From Nostoc sp. JL34 (GTDB lineage Bacteria > Cyanobacteriota > Cyanobacteriia > Cyanobacteriales > Nostocaceae): a stretch of 64,000 nucleotides of DNA. The stretch covers positions 62,001 through 126,000 of the forward strand of contig NZ_JABXKQ010000047.1 in the NCBI RefSeq assembly GCF_017114945.1, in the 5' to 3' direction. Below the pieces are notes generated by a model. It did no database searches, had not been told where the DNA came from, and saw only the letters and a list, made by a program, of their open reading frames with translations. The position numbers were made by a program, and so were the translations under genes. Of the stretch, positions 27,061 to 37,641 are shown one piece after another (positions within the stretch are counted from its first letter, which is position 1; each line of letters opens with the position of its first letter).

Positions 27061-29409
27061 CTAATTAAGTTTTCGGCGTGCCGCTGCTAAAATTAGACGT
27101 TGTTCAGCACGAGCGATCGCCTGATATGTTCGCTCTACTGCTTCCGGTTCAACGGAAATGGAAGTAATACCCCATTCCACTAACTTATCGATGATTTCTG
27201 GATATAGGGCTGGTGCTTGACCACAGATTGAACAAGGGATGCCAGCACTTTCAGCCATCTGGATGAGTTGAGCGATCGCCCTCATAACTGCCGGATGACG
27301 TTCATTAAATACTTTTGCTAGCTGTCCTTGTTCTCGATCCACTCCCAGCAATAATTGCGTCAGGTCATTTGTACCAATGGAAATTCCGGTTGCACCTGCT
27401 TTGACATATTCTGGCAGTAAAAATAGTACGCTTGGCACTTCTGCCATCATCCACAATTGAAACTGCGCCACCTCGGTTAAAAGAGCTTGCTCAACTTTGC
27501 GACGGCAAAAGACAAATTCTTCCACAGTCCGCACAAAAGGCAACAGTAGGTTGATATTGCTGTAACCAGCTTGCTGTACACTCGCTAAAGCTTGCAGTTC
27601 CAGTTCAAATACTGCGGGATTTCGTAAATAGCTAAAGGTGCCACGTTCACCTAACATCGACTGGGGCGAAGATTCTAAACTATCACGCAACGATGGTAAA
27701 TCTTGCGATCGCCAATCTAAAGAACGATAAAAAACTGGTCTTGGTGCAAAGGCACGGGCAAACTGCATAATCTGCTCAGACCATAGCTCTAACAATTCTG
27801 CCTGACGCCCGCTTAAAATCCAAGTATTGGGATGTTGCCCGTTCAATATATTTAGTACCATCAATTCTGAGCGCAACAATCCCACCCCATCCACAGGCAA
27901 GCTTTGCACTTGTTCTATTAAAGTGGACTGACTTAAGTTAACCAGCAGTTGGGTAGCAATCATAGGTAGATGAGACGTAACAGCCGGATGGGGTGCTTTC
28001 GGGTTGGGGTGATGAGAAGAAAGAAGATTTTCTTCTCTTCCTCTCTCCATCTCCTCTTTTGAGTCTCCTTTGATGCGATAGACTTCTCCTCTGTCGCCAT
28101 CAAGCAGCAGTCGTTCGCCAGTTTGAATTAAAGTTGTGGCAGATGTTGCGTTTACTACTGCTGAAATACCTAACTCTCTAGCAAGAATTGCCGCGTGGCT
28201 GGTTAATCCCCCTTGTTCTGTGATAATACCAGCAACTTGTTGCAATAATGGTAACCAATCAGGTGTAATTGTTGGTATTACTAAAATCACTCCCTTGGGT
28301 AGTTGTTCGGGTTTGTGTTGTGGATTATTAATTACCAGGGCGGTTGCTGCAACCCTTCCCCCGGCTGCCCCTAGTCCCCGAATGAAGTGTAAGTGGGGAA
28401 TTACAGATTGGGAAGGACTAACTTGTGTGATGTAGAGCTTGCCAGATGTAGTTTGCTCGGCGAAAGTCCATTTAATGGTAAAGGTTTTACCTAGTTCACT
28501 TACTAGTTGAGTTCCCAGAGCAATTATTTGCTGTAAGTATTCTTCTTGTAAAGAGTACTGTTTTTGTTGGGCTTCCTGAAGTAGATAGGTAATCAGACAA
28601 GTGTGATCTGTTGTTAGCACTGAGTTCGGCAGGGGTTGCGAAAAAGCTCCAGGTGCTACATCATCAACACCATAAGCCAGCATTTTATTGCCTAGTTGTT
28701 GCTCAAGCACAACCCCAGTTTCCGGTTGAATGTAGTAGATATCTGGCTGGACTTCGCCAAGAGCGATCGCAATTCCTAATCCCCAAGTAGCTTCAATTTC
28801 CCACCCAGAGGGGTTAGCCCTGAGCAAGCCACTGGCGATCGCATTCTCAACAGGTTGTACCAAAACTGCCAGATTAATTTGTTGCAGATTAATTCCTGAG
28901 TGCTGCCAATATAATAGACTTCGGGCCCGAAATATCTGGCTCCAGGTACGCTTTAACGCCAAAGCGATCGCTTCGGGTTCGCACTGGCAAAATACTGGCT
29001 CCAGCAAACCCGATATATTCTTCATCCCTGGGGTAGCAGTTGATACTGCCAAGGTAGGTCGAAGAATCAAACAGCCAGTTTGCCATTCTTTAGCTGCTTG
29101 GAAAATTGTACTTATCCACTGTTCTGGCACAGTCGCAGTGAGAATTTCTTGGCGCAAGCGACTAGCTACCTGCTGAAGTTGACGCCAATTAGTGACATTT
29201 AGGTGTAACGAAGAATGGGGTAAGTCAGCCACTAATGATTCTGAACTATTGAGATTTTCGAGAAATTGTCGCAAAATTTCTGCTGAAACCACAAAACCAG
29301 GCATCACCGGATAGCCACGCTGGATAATTTTGCTCAAGTGAAATGCTTTGTCACCTACTTTGGCGCGGTCTTGTAGTTTAATTTGGTCTAGCCAGTAGAG
29401 TTTATCCAC
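27061..29409 (-). CDS. Phosphoenolpyruvate synthase-like protein
   Basis: The 782-residue product follows the PEP-synthase order. An N-terminal PPDK ATP-binding region spans residues 1-330 (KVGDKAFHLSKIIQRGYPVM, then PGFVVSAEIL). The mobile phosphohistidine domain carries GGLTSHAAILARELGIS near residue 405. A C-terminal PEP/pyruvate TIM barrel contains GERGTFSYLRNPAVFELELQ, IGTNDLTQLLLGVDRE and the catalytic Cys motif SICGQAPALYPE near 740. The phospho-His and Cys motifs are intact, but the ATP-site VRSS...FAGQ elements are altered (LRPTLAVST, NISGLLE), so the full ATP + pyruvate reaction is uncertain. A ~30-residue low-complexity segment (KEEMERGREENLLSSHHPNP) interrupts the linker after the His domain. 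In standard enzymes this generates PEP for gluconeogenesis. Confidence 0.83.
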   Translation of the reverse strand: MDKLYWLDQIKLQDRAKVGDKAFHLSKIIQRGYPVMPGFVVSAEILRQFLENLNSSESLVADLPHSSLHLNVTNWRQLQQVASRLRQEILTATVPEQWISTIFQAAKEWQTGCLILRPTLAVSTATPGMKNISGLLEPVFCQCEPEAIALALKRTWSQIFRARSLLYWQHSGINLQQINLAVLVQPVENAIASGLLRANPSGWEIEATWGLGIAIALGEVQPDIYYIQPETGVVLEQQLGNKMLAYGVDDVAPGAFSQPLPNSVLTTDHTCLITYLLQEAQQKQYSLQEEYLQQIIALGTQLVSELGKTFTIKWTFAEQTTSGKLYITQVSPSQSVIPHLHFIRGLGAAGGRVAATALVINNPQHKPEQLPKGVILVIPTITPDWLPLLQQVAGIITEQGGLTSHAAILARELGISAVVNATSATTLIQTGERLLLDGDRGEVYRIKGDSKEEMERGREENLLSSHHPNPKAPHPAVTSHLPMIATQLLVNLSQSTLIEQVQSLPVDGVGLLRSELMVLNILNGQHPNTWILSGRQAELLELWSEQIMQFARAFAPRPVFYRSLDWRSQDLPSLRDSLESSPQSMLGERGTFSYLRNPAVFELELQALASVQQAGYSNINLLLPFVRTVEEFVFCRRKVEQALLTEVAQFQLWMMAEVPSVLFLLPEYVKAGATGISIGTNDLTQLLLGVDREQGQLAKVFNERHPAVMRAIAQLIQMAESAGIPCSICGQAPALYPEIIDKLVEWGITSISVEPEAVERTYQAIARAEQRLILAAARRKLN

Positions 29410-30186
29410 TCAATTTTTTAGTTGTCAGTTGTCTATTTGTAGCCACAGCCATTTCTTCCTGGTATGTTATCAGCCGTTAATCCACTGACTCCTAAATCAG
29501 TACTGGGTGCTGAGTGAATTAAAAAGTACTCATAACTTATGTGTTTAGTAAGAGCAACTTTCCTTGTGGACAGTTTTTTAACTCTAAGCCGAGACCCGGG
29601 CTAAATGCCCTGCTACCGCTAACGGAACTCAGCACTCTTCATTTTGAGTTTGCCAACCTTGTAAGTGGTTAATTGCTAATTACACGATGTATTCCTGTGA
29701 TTCGACTCCTTTAGAAATCAAATTTTCTCCTTCATTTCGCCTCCTTCCTTAAAAACGGGGGTTTAGTTATTTGATCGAGTTGTACATAGCGGGATCATAT
29801 TTAATTATTGAGTGTAAGGGTTAAATCTAGCAATTTAAGGTATGATTTTATATCTTATTCATTTTAGGTAGCCAAAAAACTATTTGATAAACTTAAAAGT
29901 CATGTAGTTTGCCCAAATTATGATTGTTGCCATAATTTCACAATACAAACTTAAATTTATATACCAAAAGAATATATTTTTGGAAAATAATCCTCACAAT
30001 GGAAGATATTAATTGGTAGCTTAAAAAGCATTCCTGAATTGATAGAATCCAAAGATGAGATAGGCTATTGCACTACACCCATTGGATTAAACTCCATTAA
30101 TAAAAGATTAAAATATTTTTGTACTATTTTTATAAAAAAATTACCACTTAAGTTAATATATAGAGTTATCTATACCAGACTAAGCA
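29410..30186. other. Long intergenic region upstream of the MgtC-like gene
   Basis: About 780 bp, AT-rich, with stop codons in all frames and no recognised RNA gene. Scattered degenerate repeats such as CAGTACTGGGTGCTGAGTGA and ACTCAGCACTC occur. Regulatory content cannot be assigned. Confidence 0.5.
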
Positions 30187-30654
30187 TTGCCAAACACTTA
30201 CTATCTTGCAACTAATGATTGGTTGAATATCAGCTTTCGGCTATGTATTGCATTGCTTATGGGAGCCACGATCGGCTTAGAACGTCAAATTAGGCGCAAA
30301 CCAGCCGGTTTAAGAACTCACATGCTGGTGAGTTTAGGTTCAGCCTTATTTACCTTGATAATCATGCAAACAGGAGGACTGCAAGCTAGTCCTGATGCAC
30401 TTAGCCGCGTGATTCAGGGGATTGCAGCTGGTGTAGGATTTCTCGGTGCTGGAGAAATTGTGCGCCAATCTTCTCAAAAATCACAACAACTTGAAATTCA
30501 CGGACTCACCTCAGCAGCGGCTATATGGGTTTCAGCTGCATTGGGAATTGCTGCTGGCTGTGGTTTATGGCAGTTAGGATTAATCGGAGCTATGCTGAGT
30601 TTTTTGGTTCTCAACGTTTTTAAAAGGTTAGAAAAACATCAAAATAATTCATAA
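30187..30654 (+). CDS. MgtC/SapB family membrane protein
   Basis: The 155-residue product matches the MgtC/SapB N-terminal membrane domain: FRLCIALLMGATIGLERQIR, KPAGLRTHMLVSLGSALFTL, QGIAAGVGFLGAGEIVR and GLTSAAAIWVSAALGIAAGC. It has four to five hydrophobic helices and lacks the soluble ACT-like domain of longer MgtC proteins. MgtC proteins affect growth at low Mg2+ and modulate F-type ATPase in pathogens; in cyanobacteria the role is unclear. The start is a TTG at 30187: a stop codon lies two codons upstream, and the next ATG falls inside the first helix. It is an uncommon start without a clear ribosome-binding site. Confidence 0.87.
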   Translation: MPNTYYLATNDWLNISFRLCIALLMGATIGLERQIRRKPAGLRTHMLVSLGSALFTLIIMQTGGLQASPDALSRVIQGIAAGVGFLGAGEIVRQSSQKSQQLEIHGLTSAAAIWVSAALGIAAGCGLWQLGLIGAMLSFLVLNVFKRLEKHQNNS

Positions 30655-30757
30655 TTACGGACAGAGAAACTGAATTTTTCAATAGAGAAATAAAAATGTC
30701 CGAGGCATCGATTCTCAACTAAATGTAAATTTAGATTTATATCAAACAAAAACCAAG

Positions 30758-31879
30758 TTACTGTCGGATTATTTCTCCTGATTTCACAAAAAGAATTTGG
30801 GAGGAGTTCAACCACTGGGAATCAAAAGAACCCAAGTGAGTGGTAGTAATCAGGGTTTGAAAGCGGTCTTGAATGGCATCAAGCAATTGATTTTGCCGGG
30901 ATAAATCTAATTCGGCAAGAACATCATCAAGTAATAATAATGGTGGCTCTTTGATGACTTCTTCAATTAATTGTAATTCGGCTAATTTTAAGGCTAGAAC
31001 CAGCGTTCGTTGTTGACCTTGAGAACCGTATTGACGAGCGGGTGTCTGGTTAATAGTCAATTCTATTTCGTCGCGATGGGGCCCAACAAGGGTAGTGCCT
31101 TGGTGCATTTCAGCGATCGCTCGCTGCTGAATTTTTGCTAAAAAAGCTTGCTGTACTTCTTCTGGCTGGTTATCCTCTACAGGAATATTCGGCACATACT
31201 TGATTTGCAAAACTTCTGTACTGCCGCTAATACTGGCGTGCCAAGCACTAGCAATAGGAGCTAATCTTTGGATGGCGCGATCGCGTCGTCTAATTACTCT
31301 AGTTCCTGTGGTAGCTAACTGTGCATCCCACACCGCCAGTTCTGAGTGTAAAGATGTTGCATCCAACGTTTCTACATGGAGTTTTAAAAAGGCATTGCGC
31401 TGGCGTAACACATGGTTATACTGCTGCAAAATGTGAGCATAAACTGGTTCAAGTTGAATTAAGAGTGTATCTAACCAGTTGCGGCGACCTTCTGGGCCGC
31501 CGCGTACTAGTTCTAAATCTAAGCTGGAAAATTGGACTGCATTGAGAACGCCGAGAAAATCCATTTGACGGCGGATAGATTCGCCATTGAGAGCAACACT
31601 ACGGCGACCATTGCGGCGCAGGGTTAAAGTTAAATCACTAACACCTGTTTGTCGCTCAAGGGTGGCATCAATTTGGGCTATGGCTTCCCCTTCTTGAACT
31701 AAATCGCGATCGCGGGTTATGCGGTGTGATCGCAATGTTGCCAGCAACTCCACCGCCTCCAACAAATTCGACTTTCCCTGAGCGTTATTACCTACCAAAA
31801 TTGTTTTGGCAGCTGTAAATTCAACCTTTTGGTCTTGATAATTGCGAAATTGTCGGAGGTTTAGAGTTTTGAGGTACAT
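30758..31879 (-). CDS. recF: DNA replication and repair protein RecF
   Basis: From the ATG at 31879 the product is 373 residues, the usual RecF size. [20 protein letters not shown] opens the SMC-like head, Walker A is GNNAQGKSN near residue 30, the signature region is [17 protein letters not shown], and Walker B is [12 protein letters not shown] near 325. RecF loads RecA at ssDNA gaps with RecO and RecR. The frame extends upstream to 32083, but that extension is encoded by purine-rich tandem repeats and overlaps the neighbouring ATPase gene, so it is not part of the protein. No good Shine-Dalgarno precedes the ATG. The Ca2+ ATPase gene lies upstream on the same strand. Confidence 0.93.
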   Translation of the reverse strand: MYLKTLNLRQFRNYQDQKVEFTAAKTILVGNNAQGKSNLLEAVELLATLRSHRITRDRDLVQEGEAIAQIDATLERQTGVSDLTLTLRRNGRRSVALNGESIRRQMDFLGVLNAVQFSSLDLELVRGGPEGRRNWLDTLLIQLEPVYAHILQQYNHVLRQRNAFLKLHVETLDATSLHSELAVWDAQLATTGTRVIRRRDRAIQRLAPIASAWHASISGSTEVLQIKYVPNIPVEDNQPEEVQQAFLAKIQQRAIAEMHQGTTLVGPHRDEIELTINQTPARQYGSQGQQRTLVLALKLAELQLIEEVIKEPPLLLLDDVLAELDLSRQNQLLDAIQDRFQTLITTTHLGSFDSQWLNSSQILFVKSGEIIRQ

Positions 31880-31890
31880 GGTGGAAAGTG

Positions 31891-32008
31891 GGGAGCAAGG
31901 GAGGCGGGGGAGCAGGGGAGCAGGGGAGCAGAGGAGCAGGGGAGCAGGGGAGAAATTGCAGTAAGTTTTTCCCCTCTGCCCCTCTGCCCCTCGGCACCTC
32001 TGCCTCTT
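31891..32008. repeat. Purine-rich short tandem repeats and facing pyrimidine repeat upstream of recF
   Basis: Units GGAGCAGG(G) repeat about eight times from 31910 to 31953 and are faced by CCCCTCTGCCCCTCTGCCCC (31970-32000). The two can pair as a large hairpin between the ATPase stop and recF start. Confidence 0.75.
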
Positions 32009-32024
32009 ATGCCCAATGACCAAT

Positions 32025-34907
32025 TTACACAGCCTTCTTGCCCATAATCCGCAAAAATATTTTCTCCGCTTCAATCCAGACAAACATTAAGGCACTGAAG
32101 CCAATACAAACTCCCAATTCTTGCATATTCAGGTAGTGAGTACCAAAGAAATCTCGCAGAGGTGGGACATAAACTAGCATCAACTGCAAAATCGTGGTGA
32201 CGACAACAGCCGCTAGGACAAAGATATTAGAGAAGGGATTCATCTCAATGGTCAATCGGTTGTTGGAGCGAATGGCGATCGCATGACCCATTTGGGCGAT
32301 ACACAAGGTTGTAAATACCATTGTTTTCCAAGTTTCGGGATCGCCCTGATACCCAGCAGCATGGGTATGTTGATAAGCCCACCACATCAAGGCAATACTG
32401 ATAATGGCAAAAATGATGCCAATGCGAATCATATAAGAACCCAATCCCCTAGCAAAAATACTTTCGCGGGGACTAAAAGGCGGACGTTGCATGACATCCG
32501 GTTCTGGAGGTTCCACAGCTAATGCCAAGGCTGGTAAACCGTCTGTCACCAAGTTCATCCACAAAATTTGTAAGGGAGTAAGAGGAACGCCTCCCAAGCC
32601 AATTAAGGGTGCGGCTGCAATTGTAAGAACTTCACCAATGTTACTGCCGAGGATGTATTTAATAAAGCGGCGGATGTTGGTATAAACAACTCTGCCCTCC
32701 TTGGTAGCGCTGACAATGGTGGCGAAGTTGTCATCAAGTAACACCATGTCACTGGCTTCTTTACTGACATCAGTGCCAGTAATGCCCATTGCAATACCGA
32801 TGTCAGCTTGTTTGAGGGCTGGAGCATCGTTAACACCATCGCCTGTCATCGCCACAAATCGACCCCGACGTTGCAGTGCTTGGACAATTCGCAGTTTGTG
32901 TTCTGGGGAAACTCTGGCATAGATGCTCACCAGGTCAACGTTTTGCTCTAATTCCTGGTCAGTCATCCGTTGCAATTCTTGACCTGTGAGAACGCGTACA
33001 CCGGAGGGGTTGCCGGAGGCATCGACTTCTTGGGCAATTCCTAAATCGGTTGCGATCGCTCGTGCTGTTAATTGGTGGTCGCCAGTAATCATCACTGGGC
33101 GAATACCTGCTTCTCGACACTCTTGCACAGCTGCCCTGACTTCTGGGCGTGGCGCATCTAGCATTCCCACCAATCCCAGCCATACTAAGCCTTGCTCAGA
33201 TGCCTCGTCTGAACCTTCCGGTGGAATCTCCGCCAGGGGTTTGTAGGCAAAACCTAGCACCCGTAGACCTTTACTCGCCATCAGGTCATTTTCTGCCAAA
33301 ATTTGCTGGCGTTGTGCTTCGGTTACAGTACCCGTGTCATTACCCAAATGAATCTGAGTGCAACGTGCCAAGGTTAACTCTGGAGAACCTTTGGTAAACA
33401 TTAAATAAGGTTCCGATTGGAGAAAACCGGCGATCGCTGGGTCAATACCCCTCGAAGATGCTTCACCTGTGGCTACTTGCTGCACCTGAGCAATCACGCT
33501 CATCCGCTTCCGTTCCGAGGAAAAGGGGAACTCCGCAACGCGAGGTAACTTACTGTTCCACTGGTCTTTTTCAATTCCCGCTTTTCCCGCCAGGGTGATT
33601 AATGCCCCTTCTGTAGGATCTCCCAAAATTGCCCATTCACCTTGTTCTTTTTGCAACACAGAGTCATTACAAACAGCACAGGCGACTGATAACGCGGAGA
33701 TTTCTGGAGACTCCTCTAGGGAAATTTTTTGACCATTTAACTGAAAGTCCCCTGTGGGAGCATAACCTTCGCCAGTGACGCGAAAAGTTTTGTTATTGGT
33801 GGAAATCGATTGCACCACCATTTTATTTTGAGTCAGGGTGCCGGTTTTATCAGAACAGATGGTTGTTACAGAACCCAACGTTTCCACTGCTGGCAATTTG
33901 CGAATCAAGGCGTTTTGGCGCACCATTCGCTGGGTTCCCAGTGCCAAGGTGACGGTAATTACAGCTGGTAAACCTTCTGGAACCACAGCAACCGCCATAC
34001 TCAAGGAAACTTCCAAGAGTTCTTGGATGTTTTTAAAACCTCCGTCCTTGATAACACCGCCAACGACGACAATCGCCACGAGAATTAAAGAACCTGTAAC
34101 TAGGACATTACCCAGTTGAGTCATCCGCTGCTGTAAAGGCGTAGGTTCACTTTCCACCGCCTGCAACATCGCAGCAATTTTACCCAGTTCTGTAGTCATG
34201 CCGGTGTTCGTCACCAGAACCTTACCGCGTCCTTGGACTACTTCAGTTCCTTGAAAGACGACATTTAAGCGATCGCCTAATGATGTGTCCTCCGGCAATT
34301 TTAGTGATGCCTGTTTATTCACCGCTTCGGCTTCACCAGTCAACGCCGACTCACGCACTTGTAAATTAGACTGTTCGATCAAGCGTCCATCTGCGGCTAT
34401 CTGCATCCCCGCTTCCAGCAGCATTACATCCCCTGGAACTAGTTCCTTGGCTGCTATCTCCACCAGTCTGGCGTCGCGGATCACCCGCACTAAGGGAGAA
34501 GTCATTTTTTTCAAAGCAGCCAGGGCTTTTTCGGCGCGGCTTTCTTGGACGTAGCCGAGTATGCCATTGAGGATGACAATTGCTAAAATAGCGATCGTAT
34601 CTTTAAATGGCACTTCACCGGGCTTTAAACCGCCCGACTGCAAACGCATTACGTCTAAAAACCCAGAAATCAGAGCTACGCCAATCAGCATCAACAACAT
34701 AATGTTCTTGAACTGATCCAGCAAAATTTCCCAAGCACTACGGCCAGCAGTTTCTTCAAGTTCGTTGGGGCCGTATTTTTGCAACCTCTGTTGAATTTCT
34801 TGGGGTGTTAAGCCGCTGTCTGCATTACTATCGAGCAGGTCTAGCGCTTTATCAACTTCTAAACTATGCCAAACGGCGGCACCTTCAGGCAGAGAATTAG
34901 CAGACAT
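32025..34907 (-). CDS. Cation-transporting P-type ATPase, Ca2+ (SERCA-like, P2A) type
   Basis: From the ATG at 34907 the product is 960 residues. In order it shows an N-terminal cation-ATPase domain ([31 protein letters not shown]), actuator motif LTGEAEAV, the M4 motif [16 protein letters not shown], phosphorylation site [39 protein letters not shown] and a C-terminal six-helix domain ([20 protein letters not shown]). PEGLP and N-x-x-TDG are typical of Ca2+ pumps of the PMCA/SERCA group; Mn2+ cannot be excluded. It would expel Ca2+ from the cytoplasm. A GTG at 34919 is an alternative start. It ends 145 bp before recF on the same strand. Confidence 0.9.
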   Translation of the reverse strand: MSANSLPEGAAVWHSLEVDKALDLLDSNADSGLTPQEIQQRLQKYGPNELEETAGRSAWEILLDQFKNIMLLMLIGVALISGFLDVMRLQSGGLKPGEVPFKDTIAILAIVILNGILGYVQESRAEKALAALKKMTSPLVRVIRDARLVEIAAKELVPGDVMLLEAGMQIAADGRLIEQSNLQVRESALTGEAEAVNKQASLKLPEDTSLGDRLNVVFQGTEVVQGRGKVLVTNTGMTTELGKIAAMLQAVESEPTPLQQRMTQLGNVLVTGSLILVAIVVVGGVIKDGGFKNIQELLEVSLSMAVAVVPEGLPAVITVTLALGTQRMVRQNALIRKLPAVETLGSVTTICSDKTGTLTQNKMVVQSISTNNKTFRVTGEGYAPTGDFQLNGQKISLEESPEISALSVACAVCNDSVLQKEQGEWAILGDPTEGALITLAGKAGIEKDQWNSKLPRVAEFPFSSERKRMSVIAQVQQVATGEASSRGIDPAIAGFLQSEPYLMFTKGSPELTLARCTQIHLGNDTGTVTEAQRQQILAENDLMASKGLRVLGFAYKPLAEIPPEGSDEASEQGLVWLGLVGMLDAPRPEVRAAVQECREAGIRPVMITGDHQLTARAIATDLGIAQEVDASGNPSGVRVLTGQELQRMTDQELEQNVDLVSIYARVSPEHKLRIVQALQRRGRFVAMTGDGVNDAPALKQADIGIAMGITGTDVSKEASDMVLLDDNFATIVSATKEGRVVYTNIRRFIKYILGSNIGEVLTIAAAPLIGLGGVPLTPLQILWMNLVTDGLPALALAVEPPEPDVMQRPPFSPRESIFARGLGSYMIRIGIIFAIISIALMWWAYQHTHAAGYQGDPETWKTMVFTTLCIAQMGHAIAIRSNNRLTIEMNPFSNIFVLAAVVVTTILQLMLVYVPPLRDFFGTHYLNMQELGVCIGFSALMFVWIEAEKIFLRIMGKKAV

Positions 34908-35380
34908 CGTGTAGGTCACAGCAAATGGTTACAAAATTCGATCATAATTTAGTGATGGCTGGAAAACCATCTCCTAAAGTTACATTAAGGCTGTGGCCCA
35001 GTTGTATGAATGTATATGTAATTCTTAACATTTGTAAATTTCTTCTTTTTTGACATAGTATTATTTCTCACGAAAGAGTTTTTCGGAACACATTATATCG
35101 ATAATTGTGAGGAATAGAGCTTTAAAGCTTTGTTACAAAGCAGATGCCACAGTTAATTTGAGGCTGCCATTGCTTTCATTTACATTCCGTAGTCAATAGC
35201 CAGGATGCATGGCACGATTGCATTTCTCCATTTTTAATTTTGTGGAAAGTTGAGCCAGTCGCTTGTGTATTTACCCGCACAAGCGAACTAGCGTGCCAGT
35301 AGGGTTTCCCGATTTAGCAAACTTTTCAAGACGAATTTTGAATTTTGAATTGCTTAGGCGTGCTAAACCATTGAATAAAT
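34908..35380. other. Divergent promoter region
   Basis: 470 bp between the divergent ATPase and transglutaminase-like genes. It is AT-rich with no open frame of interest. A short palindrome GCTTTAAAGC (35128-35137 area) and poly-T tracts are visible. No repeat family is recognised. Confidence 0.5.
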
Positions 35381-37057
35381 ATGCTTAATATGAGTTTTGC
35401 ACTCCCCACGACCGCAAGCCAGATGTTTGGGCAAAAAACAATTCGACCGCTTACTGCTGCTACCCTGTGTGGCATTACTTTCATTAAAGATAGACTGATT
35501 GCCATTGACAGTATTAAAGGGCATCTACTGGAGATTGATCCCACCTCTGACAACAGCAAAATTCTCAATGCTCATCAAGTTAAAGAATTTACCGATGTCA
35601 CTGGTCTAGCAGCCTGGGAAGATACCCTGTGGGTGAGCCGAGAAAATAGTGTTTACTTGTGTCAGCTCAATGCTTTGGGTCTAGAACATTTTGTGACATT
35701 GCCTTATCCGGCTGACGGCGTTGCTGTTTGGGAAACAACAGTTTATGTCAGTTGCCAAAGGCTGGGCTATATTCTGGTTTTTGACCGCGAAACGCGAAAA
35801 GAGATTACCAGATTTTATGCCCCTGGAGTTGGGATAGAGAATTTGACTGTTACCCAAGAAATGCTATGGATTTGCGATCGCACCGAACAATCAGTTTACG
35901 CGATGGACAGGGCTACAGGTGAACTGAAATTCAGTGTCCTGACACCCTTTGAATGTCCTACAGGCATAGCAATCCATAAAAATAGCGAAACAGGTAAAGA
36001 AAGTATTTACGTCGCTTACGCCTCAGAGGAGCCTTATATTCGGGACAACCCCAATGCCGATCCGAGTCATGAGTTAACGTTCCGCGATCGCACTTTTATT
36101 CACCCTCTGTATTATCATTACCAACCAGATAAGCGCTACGCCCTCTCTAATGGCTATCTCATTGAAATGTCTTATGCTGAGGAAATTGCACCCTTAGACG
36201 AGGTTTATTTACCTGACGTAGAATGGCGCATCGCCCTACCATCGGAAACTGAGCGTCAAAAGGTGAAACACGTTGAACCCATCGGTATACCCTTCACTGA
36301 AGAAGTGATAGAGGGGCAACGTGTAGCAGTCTTCAAATTTGATTCTCTTGCTCCAGGAGAACGGCATATATTTGGCTGGAAAGCACTTTTGGAAGTTCGA
36401 GGAATTAAGTATCGCATCACACCCAGAGATGTTGAAGATATACCTGAACTATCCCCAGAATTACAAACACGCTACCTAGTGGATGACGACGATTTAGCAA
36501 TGGACACTACCATTGTTCGCCGTGCTGCCAGAGAAGCGATTGGTTCTGAAACTAATGTGCTGCGGAAAATGTATAGCATCCGTAACTACGTTTACGATCA
36601 GTTGTCATACGGTATAAAACCTTATATTGACTCACCAGATATAGTTTTAGAACGGGGCGTTGGTTCCTGTGGCGAATATGTCGGCGTCTTACTTGCCCTA
36701 TGCCGTTTAAATGGCATCCCCTGCCGCACCGTAGGCAGGTACAAATGTCCTGCCCATAGTGACTTACTAGGAGTGCCGTTACAACCCGACTTTAATCATG
36801 TTTGGCTGGAATTCTACGTCCCAAATTTTGGCTGGTTGCCAATGGAATCAAATCCTGACGATGTGAGTGAAGGTGGGCCTTATCCGACGCGCTTTTTTAT
36901 GGGCTTGTGCTGGTATCACATTGAAATTGGTAAAGGTATCACCTTTGAAACCGTGACAAGTCAAGGTGCGCGGCTAACCAAAGAAGATATCCCCATCGGT
37001 GATTTGGCGATTAATCATATCCGGTTCACAATTCTTAAAGAATTACCAGACTTTTGA
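35381..37057 (+). CDS. Transglutaminase-like protein with beta-propeller-like N-terminus
   Basis: The 558-residue product has residues ~20-230 with repeated short beta segments resembling SMP-30/YVTN propeller blades (LCGITFIKDRLIAIDSIKGH, VTGLAAWEDTLWVSRENSVY, GVAVWETTVYVSCQRLGYIL). A middle beta-rich region follows, then a C-terminal transglutaminase/protease-like domain. It has the catalytic Cys in GVGSCGEYVGVLLALCRLNG, the His in DFNHVWLEFYVP and an Asp in MESNPDD, the usual papain-like triad order. It may be a peptidase or cross-linking enzyme, cytoplasmic since no signal peptide is seen. The domain architecture is uncommon, and the substrate is unknown. There are two nearby ATGs (35381, 35390); the first is kept for lack of other evidence. 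Confidence 0.78.
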   Translation: MLNMSFALPTTASQMFGQKTIRPLTAATLCGITFIKDRLIAIDSIKGHLLEIDPTSDNSKILNAHQVKEFTDVTGLAAWEDTLWVSRENSVYLCQLNALGLEHFVTLPYPADGVAVWETTVYVSCQRLGYILVFDRETRKEITRFYAPGVGIENLTVTQEMLWICDRTEQSVYAMDRATGELKFSVLTPFECPTGIAIHKNSETGKESIYVAYASEEPYIRDNPNADPSHELTFRDRTFIHPLYYHYQPDKRYALSNGYLIEMSYAEEIAPLDEVYLPDVEWRIALPSETERQKVKHVEPIGIPFTEEVIEGQRVAVFKFDSLAPGERHIFGWKALLEVRGIKYRITPRDVEDIPELSPELQTRYLVDDDDLAMDTTIVRRAAREAIGSETNVLRKMYSIRNYVYDQLSYGIKPYIDSPDIVLERGVGSCGEYVGVLLALCRLNGIPCRTVGRYKCPAHSDLLGVPLQPDFNHVWLEFYVPNFGWLPMESNPDDVSEGGPYPTRFFMGLCWYHIEIGKGITFETVTSQGARLTKEDIPIGDLAINHIRFTILKELPDF

Positions 37058-37641
37058 ATTAGGGCATTGGGCATTGAAAAAACAGTTTCCTTAGCTTTAT
37101 TCGGGGCGTTTAGCCCGTCCTGAGTAAAGAAGTGAGATTCCCAACTCAGCACTACTGAAGGGCATTAAGCATGAGTTATGCTTTGCCTACTTTCCCATCT
37201 CCATACAGACGCGATTAATCGCGTCTGTACTCCCCACTTTACTAGAGGCTGTATTTTTGGCTACTTGCAAGGAGAGTACAAAACCGGAGACTGCACAGGT
37301 TAAATCGAATGTAATCGCTTGGATCGAAAAACACTGTGTTATTTTAAGTCAGTAGAAATGCTGAAATACTCTATTCGATTATTACTTCATTATACTCATC
37401 TACAGAATAGAAAATAATTATTTTAGACTATGACTGACCTGAAATCCTAGTCGAATTAGACCACTTAGATACCTGTTTAGGAATGAATGAAGACAAGTAA
37501 TTGATGACTTGTCTATATACATAGCTGGCTTCTATTTAATCTTTTGGAGAAGTCTAGTAAGATTATTTATGCTAATTACCCTAATTGAATTTAGCTAGTA
37601 GATTGTTTTGAAAATTGAACCGAGATAAACAGGTAAAACAA
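37058..37641. other. Intergenic region with perfect palindrome
   Basis: 584 bp without a gene. TACAGACGCGATT/AATCGCGTCTGTA (37204-37229) is a perfect 26 bp palindrome and can form a stable hairpin; similar palindromes are dispersed in Nostoc-like genomes. The rest is AT-rich. Confidence 0.6.
37204..37229. repeat. Perfect 26-bp palindrome
   Basis: Both halves, TACAGACGCGATT and AATCGCGTCTGTA, are exact reverse complements with no loop. It lies between convergent genes and has no T-run, so it is more like a dispersed palindromic repeat than a terminator. Confidence 0.75.

Noticed and set aside
31891..31953. Regular repeats that might be a CRISPR array
   Set aside because: Units are only 7-9 bases, directly tandem, with no spacers; they belong to the short tandem repeats typical of these genomes.
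31880..32083. Longer N-terminal start for RecF (about 68 extra residues)
   Set aside because: The extension is translated purine/pyrimidine tandem repeat, overlaps the neighbouring ATPase gene, and the normal RecF N-terminus begins at the ATG at 31879.
33838..34119. Plus-strand open frames opposite the Ca2+ ATPase gene
   Set aside because: They lie wholly inside a well-recognised ATPase gene and have no family features.
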